Shown here: piece after piece, positions 1 through 6,218 of the stretch
How the letters are laid out: each line of letters begins with the position of its first letter
How positions within the stretch are numbered: the first letter of the stretch is position 1
Assembly (NCBI GenBank): GCA_050743625.1
Contig: JBOGED010000404.1
Coordinates: forward strand, 1 to 11,485
DNA from: JBOGED01 sp050743625
Lineage (GTDB): Bacteria > Actinomycetota > Nitriliruptoria > Euzebyales > Egibacteraceae
DNA length: 11,485 bases
Reading direction: 5' to 3'
Translations under genes and position numbers: made by a program
The notes under the pieces: generated by a model
Databases searched by the model: none
What the model was told of the DNA's origin: nothing
The model's input: only the letters and a program-made list of their open reading frames with translations

Positions 1-57
1 TGCGCGCATCACGCCACAGGATGCGCCCTCCGCCGCCCCCTCCCTCCGGCGAGTTCC

Positions 58-383
58 ATGCCGCTGAGCTGCGGAAACGCCTTCTCCCCGCCGAAGGTTG
101 CGGGTGAGCACAGCGCTCGGAGGGCGCATAACTGCGTCACGGGGACGAAGAGCGCGCAGACTACTGCGGGTAATGTCGAGGGGCTCATTCGCTCGTGGAC
201 GCGGCACCTGCAGGCAGCACATCTGTCGGCCAACACCATCGCCAACTTCCGGTACGCCGCCGAGCGGTTCTGCGCACACCTGATCGCAGCCGGCATGCCG
301 ACTGATGTCGGCAGCATCACCGCGAGCACGTGGAGGCCCACATCTTTGCCCTCCTCTCGACGGGGTCCTCTTCAGCGCAGGCC
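58..383 (+). pseudogene. Tyrosine recombinase (phage-type integrase) remnant, N-terminal SAM-like domain only
   Basis: Codons from about 184 read as the N-terminal core-binding domain of an XerC/D-like site-specific recombinase (LIRSWTRHLQAAHLSANTI, then an A-rich helix and AAGMPTDVGSIT). At about 321 the reading frame breaks: the expected continuation REHVEAHIFALL...SSSAQA lies in the next frame (321-383), consistent with loss of one C in a run ACC-CGC. After about 383 the similarity stops, and the catalytic domain with its Arg/His/Tyr residues is absent. Only some 110 codons of a usual 300 or more remain, so it cannot recombine DNA. The true start is unclear; ATG at 58 is just the first in frame. 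Assignment rests on family-like sequence recognition rather than a search. It marks the left end as a former mobile-element or integron-like site. Confidence 0.7.
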
Positions 384-789
384 ATAGGCGGACGGGAGGC
401 CTCCGCACCGGCATGCTTACCTCCAGCCACACCAGCCCGACCGGCGGGTTCAAACAGGACTGCCAACCGGAGCCAGAACGAAACTGTGATCGATGGATCG
501 CGCAACGGCTGCTGGCCTGGCATGCCGAACGCGACGCACGAGCTTCCGAGCAGGTCGAGGACCGTGACCGCAAGCGCAACGACGGCCGCGGCCGCAGGGT
601 GATGTAACGCCCGTCCGCCATTTACACGGAGAACCGGACGCCACCCCTGTGCACGCTGCCGCAATAATAATACCTGACCACTGAGCTGAAGTAACGCGTT
701 AAACTGAAGGACGCCGTCGTTCGTACGGGTTACGCAGGCGAACGGCGTGCGGGCGGATACGCTAAAATGTTTCTTAGGCGGTGCAAAGC
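384..789. other. Gene-poor stretch between integrase remnant and secreted-protein gene
   Basis: No convincing gene is seen. Two overlapping open frames continue through 384-607, one ending in a charged, Arg-rich tail, but neither has a recognisable domain or ribosome binding site; they may be decayed sequence downstream of the integrase fragment. The part from 610 to 789 is more AT-rich. It contains the palindrome TAACGCGTTA (692-701) flanked by two copies of CTGAAG (686-691 and 704-709), an interrupted inverted repeat around 711-749 (ACGCCG..TTCG against CGAACGGCGT), and a possible -10 box TAAAAT at 763-768 without a clear -35 partner. These could form the promoter region of the gene starting at 790, but this is speculative. 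Confidence 0.4.
776..781 (+). promoter_or_regulatory. Ribosome binding site deciding the start of the secreted protein
   Basis: AGGCGG lies 8 nt before the GTG at 790 and overlaps the first base of the other in-frame GTG at 781. The spacing therefore favours 790 as the start codon. Confidence 0.5.
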
Positions 790-1434
790 GTGAAAGCTGT
801 AAGAATAGCCCGGTTCAAGCTGGCGTACGTTGTGATGACCCTTGTTGCACTGGTCGGAGGCGGTTTGGCGGGTGCGTCCTTCGCTTCGTCAGCGTCAGAC
901 GACGAGTTATTGTACCAAGCAGACTGGTCGGACGGACTGAACGGATGGGAGGGAGGCAAGGACTGGAAAACACTCAATGCCTCGTTGTTGAACGATGGTA
1001 CGGGACCGGACGATGCGGTCAACCCCATACTCGCGGACTTTAAACCGTCAACAGCCGATTATGCAGTAGAGGCTGAGATACGAGTAGCGTTGAGCGATGA
1101 TTTTACCGAGCTGTTCGGGTTCGTGGCGCGAGTAGACGGTAAAGGCGGAGGATACGCTTCGGGACTCTATGATAGCTATGGGTACATCTGGTATGTGAAT
1201 ACTGACAGTTTGTGTTGCGGGTCAACAGTCACCGATGGTGACTATTTCGATTTGGATAGCGAATGGCACACCTATCGAGTCGAAGTCAAGGGGAACGAGA
1301 TCAGGTCCCTAGTTGACGGTACCGTCCTGGCGGAGGCAGTGGACAACAAGTACCTCGAAGGCGATCAGGTCGGCCTCTGGTCCGATGAGGGTACTCAATT
1401 AGAGGTTCGCAGCTTCAAGGTGTTCGCCATATAG
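790..1434 (+). CDS. Secreted concanavalin A/LamG-like (DUF1080-type) domain protein
   Basis: A 214-residue protein with a classical export signal: basic residues 1-10 (VKAVRIARFK), a hydrophobic stretch 11-29, and a small-residue cleavage region around 29-35. The mature part is one beta-sandwich-like domain. DWSDGLNGWEGG (45-56) resembles the 'F-D-DGL-GW' opening and WHTYRVEVKGNEI (159-171), VDGTVL and VGLWSD (194-199) resemble the closing strands of 3-keto-disaccharide hydrolase/LamG-like folds, which bind or cleave carbohydrate. No catalytic residues can be assigned, so a binding role is as likely as an enzymatic one. A vicinal Cys pair (142-143) is unusual. Base composition is much lower in GC than the neighbours (28 of 60 bases are G/C in 1201-1260), with TTA and ATA codons, suggesting transfer. 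It stands alone, next to integrase debris. Start 790 is preferred over 781 because of the SD spacing. Confidence 0.75.
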   Translation: MKAVRIARFKLAYVVMTLVALVGGGLAGASFASSASDDELLYQADWSDGLNGWEGGKDWKTLNASLLNDGTGPDDAVNPILADFKPSTADYAVEAEIRVALSDDFTELFGFVARVDGKGGGYASGLYDSYGYIWYVNTDSLCCGSTVTDGDYFDLDSEWHTYRVEVKGNEIRSLVDGTVLAEAVDNKYLEGDQVGLWSDEGTQLEVRSFKVFAI

Positions 1435-1632
1435 TTCAGTGAGGTCAGCTATCCAACCCCTGAGCTAGTGGCCCGTCGCCAAAGTTCCTTTGGCGTTGAA
1501 CCGCACCTGCATCCCGCCTCGCTGCGTTGCTCGTCGGTTACATATGCTCCGGATATGCGCCCTCCTCGCGCCTTGCGACGCGGGCGCAGATCGCACCCCA
1601 ACACTCAAAGGACCTCGGCGACGGACCATTAG

Positions 1633-1649
1633 TGAGGGCTGCGCCCTCA
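1633..1649. repeat. Perfect 7-bp inverted repeat, loop TGC
   Basis: TGAGGGC and GCCCTCA pair perfectly around a 3-nt loop. No T-run follows, so it is not an obvious terminator. Confidence 0.6.
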
Positions 1650-1681
1650 GACCCCCGAGCCCGAAGGAGGCACACTGAAGC

Positions 1682-1716
1682 GGTCTGCGGAGCTTCCGAG
1701 CATGCTCTCGCAGACC
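1682..1716. repeat. 8-bp inverted repeat with 19-nt loop
   Basis: GGTCTGCG (1682-1689) pairs with CGCAGACC (1709-1716); GAG and CTC inside extend the stem past a one-base bulge. Confidence 0.6.
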
Positions 1717-1721
1717 TTACC

Positions 1722-1738
1722 GGTCGGCTACGCCGACC
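1722..1738. repeat. Perfect 7-bp inverted repeat, loop TAC
   Basis: GGTCGGC and GCCGACC form a tight stem just 5 nt after the preceding hairpin. Its tip GGC-TAC-GCC has the same architecture as the hairpin at 1633-1649. Confidence 0.6.
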
Positions 1739-1819
1739 AAACCTGTCTCCGCTGCGCTTAAAGGTGTCGACAACGCCGGGTCGACTCGGTCACAGACTGG
1801 CTGCGAAGTGCTGGCTTAT

Positions 1820-1825
1820 AAGGAG
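1820..1825 (+). promoter_or_regulatory. Ribosome binding site of the small ORF at 1834
   Basis: AAGGAG lies 8 nt before ATG 1834, near-ideal spacing. It is the main reason to believe the small ORF is translated. Confidence 0.5.
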
Positions 1826-1833
1826 CCACAAGG

Positions 1834-2049
1834 ATGGAGCGGAACACAGGCTCATTCGAAGCCTCGCGCACCGCCACTGCCCTCGTCAAGAAAACTTGTC
1901 ACAACGTCACGCCTCCCGACCCCCAAGAAGAACTACGCCGGTTCCGAGAACAACGCTTGCGAACCGGCAGCGGGAGATCGGCCGACACACCCGGCGCTGG
2001 CGCAAGCTATCGACAACTTTTTGTCGATCACGGTTTCCCAAGCGCCTAA
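1834..2049 (+). CDS. Small unknown protein, 71 residues
   Basis: No family is recognised. The case for a gene is contextual: AAGGAG 8 nt before the ATG and a strong intrinsic terminator starting 19 nt after the stop codon. The product is polar, without membrane segments or cysteine motifs (one Cys only). A segment around residues 28-43 (PPDPQEELRRFREQRL) could form a charged amphipathic helix. Against it, an 8-bp stem with loop CTTT (2009-2028) lies inside the 3' part, as in a non-coding RNA, and alternative frames are also open here. It could therefore be a small protein, the 3' end of a structured transcript, or chance. It is preceded by the hairpin-rich region 1541-1738, which might act as its leader. 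Confidence 0.35.
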   Translation: MERNTGSFEASRTATALVKKTCHNVTPPDPQEELRRFREQRLRTGSGRSADTPGAGASYRQLFVDHGFPSA

Positions 2050-2067
2050 GAGAACCGAGCGATCCAA

Positions 2068-2098
2068 CGGGAGGCCGCGTGCGGGCGGCCTCCCGTTT
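2068..2098 (+). terminator. Intrinsic terminator after the small ORF
   Basis: CGGGAGGCCGC (2068-2078) and GCGGCCTCCCG (2085-2095) form a perfect 11-bp GC-rich stem with a 6-nt loop, followed by TTT (2096-2098). The T-tract is short but the stem is very strong. It ends a plus-strand transcript and insulates the gene at 2119. Confidence 0.75.
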
Positions 2099-2118
2099 CG
2101 CGCCGTATGCTCGGCGCC

Positions 2119-2337
2119 ATGGGAATTCTCGAACGCAAGCGCAACGAAGAGGAGCCCGGCGGAGCCGGGAACGCCCTGGAGCTGGACCTCGACCTTCGCG
2201 CGTGTCCTACGTGCCGGCGCGACCTTCACCCCTGGGAGCAGACCTGCCCCGTCGACGGCTCGGCGCCTGTCCCTCGCAAGCTGGTGACCGGCGACTTCCC
2301 GCCGCCACCCGCTCACCTCCTCATGGACGAGGAGTAG
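2119..2337 (+). CDS. Small zinc-ribbon-like protein
   Basis: A 72-residue soluble protein. After an acidic/basic N-terminus it has CPTC (29-32) and, ten residues on, CPVDG (43-47), the pattern of a small zinc ribbon; the fourth ligand is not obvious (three Cys only, His37 is a candidate). The tail is Pro-rich and ends LLMDEE. Short proteins with CxxC-x(n)-CPxDG are common in high-GC Gram-positives and usually act as metal-binding or protein-interaction modules; no specific function can be given. An in-frame ATG at 2107 would add four residues; 2119 is preferred because MGILERK is a more typical N-terminus, but no SD is seen for either and translation may be leaderless. The stop codon abuts that of convergent ccsB. 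Confidence 0.65.
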   Translation: MGILERKRNEEEPGGAGNALELDLDLRACPTCRRDLHPWEQTCPVDGSAPVPRKLVTGDFPPPPAHLLMDEE

Positions 2338-2356
2338 CTACGTCCCGGCGTAGCTA
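2335..2356. terminator. Hairpin shared by two convergent stop codons
   Basis: TAGCTACG (2335-2342) and CGTAGCTA (2349-2356) pair perfectly around TCCCGG. The first TAG is the stop of the plus-strand gene, and the CTA at 2338-2340 is the stop of ccsB on the minus strand. It may work as a compact bidirectional 3' end, though there is no T-run on either side. Confidence 0.45.
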
Positions 2357-3483
2357 TGGAGGCCCACGACGAAGAGGTTCACCGCGTAGTAGGTGATCAT
2401 CAGGGCGAGGAAGGCCACCACGCCGATCCAGGCCGCACGCCGCCCGCGCCAGCCGTACGTCGAGCGGGAGTGCAGGTACGCGGCGTAGAGCACCCAGGTG
2501 AAGAACGAGCCGGTCTCTTTGGGATCCCAGCCCCAGTACCGGCCCCAGGCCTCCTCTGCCCAGATGGCGCCGGCCATGATCGCGAACGTCCAGATGGGGA
2601 ACGCGAAGGCGGTGGTGCGGTAGGCGAGGTTGTCGAGCTTCGCGGCCACCGGAAGGTAAGGGATCGCGTACCACGAGAGGGTGCCGAGCAGCGCCGCGAC
2701 GCCGCCCGCGATGATCGCCGCCACCGGCGCCCGCCACACGAGCAACGTGAACACGACGACGACCAGTGACGGGACCAGTGGGAACAGGACAGGCGAGAGC
2801 GTGTCGCGTTGCGCGAACGGCGAGGCCACGCGCTCTTCCAGCCCTCCGTCGGCCTCGTAGCCGACCGGCCGGTCACCGACCTCGACGATCGACCCCGCGC
2901 CGACGGTCGAGCCCGAGTAGGCGCTGGAGGAGGCCACCCGACGCTCGGCCGTGTCCTTGACCAGGTAGAGCGCGGTCGCGGCGAAGGCGACGATGAAGAT
3001 CGACGACGCACCCATCGCGGCGGACGTGTGGATCTTGATCCAGTAGCTGTTGAGGGCGGGCACCAGGGGCCCGGCCTCGGCGAACAGCAGCAGCGCCGAG
3101 GTCATCATGAGCACCGCGGCCGCGATCACGAACCCCATGAGGTGCCCGTAGCCGAACCGCCGTTGCACCACGACCAGCCCGACCGCGACGACAAGCAACG
3201 CCATCGTCGATGAGTACTCGTACATGTTGCCCCACGGCACGCGCCCCCCGGCGGCGATGCCCCGCGTGACGACGCTCGCCAGGTGCACTCCCCACCCGGC
3301 GATCGCGAGCGTGGTGGCGAGCCAGCCGATGCGGGCGCCCGTGGTGGTGCTCGAGGTCACGCCTTCCGCGCTCACCTTGGTGAACGCGAGCCGGAAGAAG
3401 TAGCAGACCATCGCCGCGATGTACGTGATGAACGCCGCGTTGAACAGCGTGTTTGACGTGCTGGCGAGCTGTTCGTTGACCAT
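2338..3483 (-). CDS. ccsB: Cytochrome c biogenesis protein CcsB/ResC (haem handling)
   Basis: Integral membrane half of the System II cytochrome c synthase; with ResB it moves haem out and attaches it to apocytochrome c CXXCH sites. 381 residues. The tryptophan-rich WWD-type motif WGRYWGWDPKETGSFF (313-328) is intact, and likely haem-ligand histidines are His153 (KIHTSAAMG), His338 (YLHSR) and His376 (GLHSYAGT). PWGNMYEY (83-90) is also typical. Multiple membrane helices occur throughout. It is longer than usual: residues about 178-232 form a Ser/Gly-rich polar insert, followed by two extra hydrophobic segments (about 232-250 and 254-275) before the conserved LDNLAYRTTAFAFP. ATG at 3483 lies 6 nt after the resB stop with AGAGG upstream (3494-3498), indicating co-translation. 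Confidence 0.93.
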   Translation of the reverse strand: MVNEQLASTSNTLFNAAFITYIAAMVCYFFRLAFTKVSAEGVTSSTTTGARIGWLATTLAIAGWGVHLASVVTRGIAAGGRVPWGNMYEYSSTMALLVVAVGLVVVQRRFGYGHLMGFVIAAAVLMMTSALLLFAEAGPLVPALNSYWIKIHTSAAMGASSIFIVAFAATALYLVKDTAERRVASSSAYSGSTVGAGSIVEVGDRPVGYEADGGLEERVASPFAQRDTLSPVLFPLVPSLVVVVFTLLVWRAPVAAIIAGGVAALLGTLSWYAIPYLPVAAKLDNLAYRTTAFAFPIWTFAIMAGAIWAEEAWGRYWGWDPKETGSFFTWVLYAAYLHSRSTYGWRGRRAAWIGVVAFLALMITYYAVNLFVVGLHSYAGT

Positions 3484-3489
3484 AGGGGC

Positions 3490-5052
3490 TCAACCTCTCG
3501 TGGCGGTCGTCAGTCGATCGCGGATATGCGTGAACTCCTCGGCGAAAGCTGGCTTCCGATGCAGGGCGACTCCGGCGAGCAGCAGCTGGGTGCCGCCCTC
3601 GTGCTGGCGAGCCTCCACCCAGACCCGGCGCCGGTAGCTGTACAGGGACGGGATCAAGCCGGCGAGCACGAGGATGGCGGCTGCGAGCAGGATGCCCCGG
3701 CCGGGCGCGTGGCTCACCTGGAACCCCGACCACATCGGCAGGCCCGCGAACTCGACGATCAGGTTTCCCCGGAGCATCTCCGCCGTCCCCCCAGGCTGCA
3801 GCATCGCCTGGCCGACGAGCTGATCCTCGCGCCAGGGCAGGTTGGCCAGCGGTACTGGTCGCTCGAGGCCGAGGTCCCCCGCGTAGAGCGAGATCGCGAG
3901 CCGGGGATTCCGCGCCTCGGGGGAGTTGATCCTCAGCTGGCCGTCCACGATCGCCCCGTCGGGGATCAGCGCCAGCTCCACCGCGATCTGCGGTGCGCCG
4001 GTCGCGGGATTGCCGGGCGTCACCTTCTCGCGCCCGAGCCAGATCGGCCCGCTCTGGACAAGGGTGACGGGCGCTCGGAACAGCTCGGTCCCCTCGGGGG
4101 TGCGGATCACCACCTCGGGCGCGTAGCCGAACCGCGCCTGGTAGATCTTCATCCCCTCGTAGACCAGCGGGTGGTTCACCCGGATCGGGGCGCCGCGGAC
4201 GACCTCTTCGTCGCCCTGGGCGATCGTGACGGTCGACAGGAAGTCCGCTGGCACGAAGTTGTCGTGGTACGAGACGTCGAAGTCGTCCAGCCGGAGCGTG
4301 AACCCGCGGTGGTCGCCGGCATCCCAGAACCGCCCCGGGACCTCGGCTTGGTACCCGAGCGTCGTGTCGGTGAACGCGTCGCCCTCGACGACGTTGACCT
4401 GGCCCGTCCAGCCGAACGAGTGCCCGATCACGATCCCGATCAGCAGGACGTAGAACGCCGTGTGGAACACCAGGCTGCCGCCCTCCCGCCAGTGACCGCG
4501 CTCGGCGGCGAGCTGGGGCGTCCCCTCGGCTGAGGTGGTGCGCCGCCGCCGGTAGCCCCTCAGTGCCTTCCCCGCGGCGGCGAGGGCCTCGTCCGGACCG
4601 AGCGTGGTCTCAAGCGTCGCGTGAGCCTCCAACCTGTCCAGGTTGCGGCCCGCGGGAGGCTGCCGGCGAGCGACCTTGGCGAAGGCGGCGTACCGGGGGA
4701 ATAGGCAGCCAGTCAAGCTGACGAACAGCAGGCCCGTCAGCGCCATGAACCACCACGAGCCGAACACATCGAACAGCGACAACGCGTCGAACACGCGCGC
4801 CCAACCCTCGCCCGGCCCCGCCACGCCGGCCCTCCACTCGGCCACCGTCCGCGCGATCACCGGCTCCTGCGGCACGAACGTCGCGAGCACCGCGGCCGCC
4901 GCGAGCATAAAGAGCAAGAGCAGGGCGGTGGACATCCGCCGCAGCCACCGCCACGCCATACATGCGGTCTCGAACGGCCCTGGGATCTCAGGCAGCCGGA
5001 ACCCACCGGGCCGCGGCTCGGTCCGTTCCTGTGGTGGAAGAGTCTCGGTCAC
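3490..5052 (-). CDS. resB: Cytochrome c biogenesis protein ResB
   Basis: ResB/Ccs1 partner of CcsB in System II cytochrome c maturation; chaperones apocytochrome and takes part in haem ligation on the outer face of the membrane. 520 residues from GTG 5052, typical for the family. Membrane segments are seen at about 41-61 (followed by VPQEP), 99-118, 192-212 (containing His197, the conserved haem-ligand region) and 452-471. The large extracytoplasmic loop between the last two carries the family-like VNHPLVYEGMKIYQARFGY (292-310). The frame stays open much further upstream, but that part overlaps ccdA; the GTG overlaps the ccdA stop as TAGTG, a standard translational-coupling arrangement. The next ATG, at residue 32, would remove only the polar leader. 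Confidence 0.92.
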   Translation of the reverse strand: MTETLPPQERTEPRPGGFRLPEIPGPFETACMAWRWLRRMSTALLLLFMLAAAAVLATFVPQEPVIARTVAEWRAGVAGPGEGWARVFDALSLFDVFGSWWFMALTGLLFVSLTGCLFPRYAAFAKVARRQPPAGRNLDRLEAHATLETTLGPDEALAAAGKALRGYRRRRTTSAEGTPQLAAERGHWREGGSLVFHTAFYVLLIGIVIGHSFGWTGQVNVVEGDAFTDTTLGYQAEVPGRFWDAGDHRGFTLRLDDFDVSYHDNFVPADFLSTVTIAQGDEEVVRGAPIRVNHPLVYEGMKIYQARFGYAPEVVIRTPEGTELFRAPVTLVQSGPIWLGREKVTPGNPATGAPQIAVELALIPDGAIVDGQLRINSPEARNPRLAISLYAGDLGLERPVPLANLPWREDQLVGQAMLQPGGTAEMLRGNLIVEFAGLPMWSGFQVSHAPGRGILLAAAILVLAGLIPSLYSYRRRVWVEARQHEGGTQLLLAGVALHRKPAFAEEFTHIRDRLTTATRG

Positions 5053-5810
5053 TAGATAGGTGGCACGAACCCGCCGACAAAGGGTCGTAACCAGATGATG
5101 AACGTATTCCAGGCACCGGTCGCGATCGCGAGACCGACCAGGCAGAGCATCGCACCGCCCGCGACCTGCAAGGTGCGTGCGTGGCGGCGGAGTACGCGCA
5201 GCGCCCCGCTGGCCTTGCGGAATGCCAGGCCGACAACCAAGAAAGGAAGGCCCAGGCCAAGCGCGTAGACGAACGCGAGCACCCCACCCCGGACCGGGCT
5301 GCCGCCTCCCTGGGCCAACGCGAGGCCGAGGATCGCGGCGAGCGCCGGGCCGATGCACGGCGTCCACCCAACGCCGAACACGAACCCCAGCGGCAACGCC
5401 CCAAGCACGCCTTTGTCGATCGCCTCGTCGGTCATCCGGACGTCGCGGCGAAGGAAGTCGAACGGCAGCAGCCCCGTGAAGGCCAGACCCAAGAACGCCA
5501 CGACCAAGCCGAGCACGACCTGCCCGGGGCGGCTCAGCAACACCCGGCTCACACTGCCGCTGAGCATCCCCAGCAGCGCGAACGGCACCGCAAACCCGAG
5601 CACGAACAGCAACCCACCGCCCAAAACCCTCGCGCGCCCACCCGCCGAGCCTTCGTTCAGCTCGACGCCCGACAGCCCCGTCATGTACGCCAGGTACCCC
5701 GGCACCAGCGGCACCACACACGGCGACGCGAACGACACGACCCCCGCGGCGAACGCCACACCCGCCGCGACCAACAGGTTCGCGTCGATGATAAGAGACT
5801 GCACGCTCAT
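5052..5810 (-). CDS. ccdA: CcdA thiol-disulfide transporter
   Basis: CcdA carries electrons from cytoplasmic thioredoxin across the membrane to keep apocytochrome c cysteines reduced for haem attachment. 252 residues, about six hydrophobic segments. Both redox-active cysteines sit in canonical contexts: SFASPCVVPLVPGYL with Cys31 and GVGWTPCIGPALAAIL with Cys152. It is first gene of the ccdA-resB-ccsB operon and its stop overlaps the resB start. ATG 5810 (MSVQSL) is chosen because it places the first helix directly before the Cys31 motif; an open extension to 5897 would add an Arg-rich, non-family leader. No good SD is visible. The extracytoplasmic thioredoxin-like partner (ResA/CcsX), usual next to ccdA, is not in this window. 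Confidence 0.93.
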   Translation of the reverse strand: MSVQSLIIDANLLVAAGVAFAAGVVSFASPCVVPLVPGYLAYMTGLSGVELNEGSAGGRARVLGGGLLFVLGFAVPFALLGMLSGSVSRVLLSRPGQVVLGLVVAFLGLAFTGLLPFDFLRRDVRMTDEAIDKGVLGALPLGFVFGVGWTPCIGPALAAILGLALAQGGGSPVRGGVLAFVYALGLGLPFLVVGLAFRKASGALRVLRRHARTLQVAGGAMLCLVGLAIATGAWNTFIIWLRPFVGGFVPPI

Positions 5811-6218
5811 GGCGCGACCAAGCCTAGACCTGGATGCACGGATCGCACGCAGACGTGAGCGCGAGGTCGCCGACGGGCATCCGCGTGACATCCTCACCGC
5901 TCCACACCAAAGGACTGGCTACGAACGTCCGAAGAGCCGATCCGAGCGCGCTCCTACCGACCGCGCCACGCCTCGACGAGATCTGCGAGCCCTTCGGCGG
6001 ACGGGTCCTGCTCGAACGGGGTAGGGCACCTCATCCCAACACGACGACCGCGGCGCTTGTGGGGTCGTGGTCGCCCCCTCGCGCTGAGCCGCTCAAATGC
6101 AGTTAGGCGAGCGCTGTCGAGCTTGGGTCGCAACTGGCCTTCGGATCCGAGGGGAAAGGTTGTATCCGAGGCACACCCATATGATCCGTGGCCCTGGCCA
6201 ATTGGGGCCTTACCTCTA
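5811..6218. other. Gene-free stretch upstream of ccdA
   Basis: About 400 bp without a supported gene. Open frames on both strands lack recognisable domains and SD sequences. It should contain the ccdA promoter, but no clear -35/-10 pair was identified on the minus strand. The part 6100-6218 is locally less GC-rich. The resA-like gene often found here is absent, so this may be a rearrangement scar between the cytochrome operon and the decayed regulator. Confidence 0.4.

Larger units (their letters stand above)
1435..1833. other. Hairpin-rich non-coding stretch
   Basis: No gene is supported, although long frames stay open because of GC content. It holds several inverted repeats: CATAT/ATATG around a 7-nt centre (1541-1557) inside a block CTCGCTGCGTTGCTCG...CTCGCGCCTTGCG (1519-1577); TGAGGGC/GCCCTCA with loop TGC (1633-1649); GGTCTGCG/CGCAGACC (1682-1689 and 1709-1716); and GGTCGGC/GCCGACC with loop TAC (1722-1738). 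GTCGAC also occurs twice between about 1767 and 1790. The style, short perfect stems with a GGC-TNC-GCC tip, is reminiscent of repetitive extragenic palindromes or a structured RNA; copy number elsewhere cannot be judged from this window. Confidence 0.5.

Noticed and set aside
390..607. Charged C-terminal-looking frame (WIAQRLLAWHAERDARASEQ...)
   Set aside because: Might be a remnant of a second gene, but no family is recognised and the start is lost; kept only as a note in the gene-poor stretch.
1527..2396. 289-codon plus-strand open frame
   Set aside because: Low-complexity Arg/Pro/Ser-rich product, no SD, and it runs through the terminator, the zinc-ribbon gene and the end of ccsB; open because of high GC.
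2873..3733. 286-codon minus-strand frame across ccsB/resB
   Set aside because: Arg/Gly/His-rich out-of-frame product; true CcsB and ResB frames cover the same bases.
3526..4533. 335-codon plus-strand frame opposite resB
   Set aside because: Composition-driven antisense frame, Arg/Asp/His-rich, no domain.
5053..5721. Upstream extension of the ResB frame
   Set aside because: Lies entirely opposite the correct CcdA frame and reads as Arg/Gly-rich shadow; TAGTG at 5050-5054 gives a proper start.
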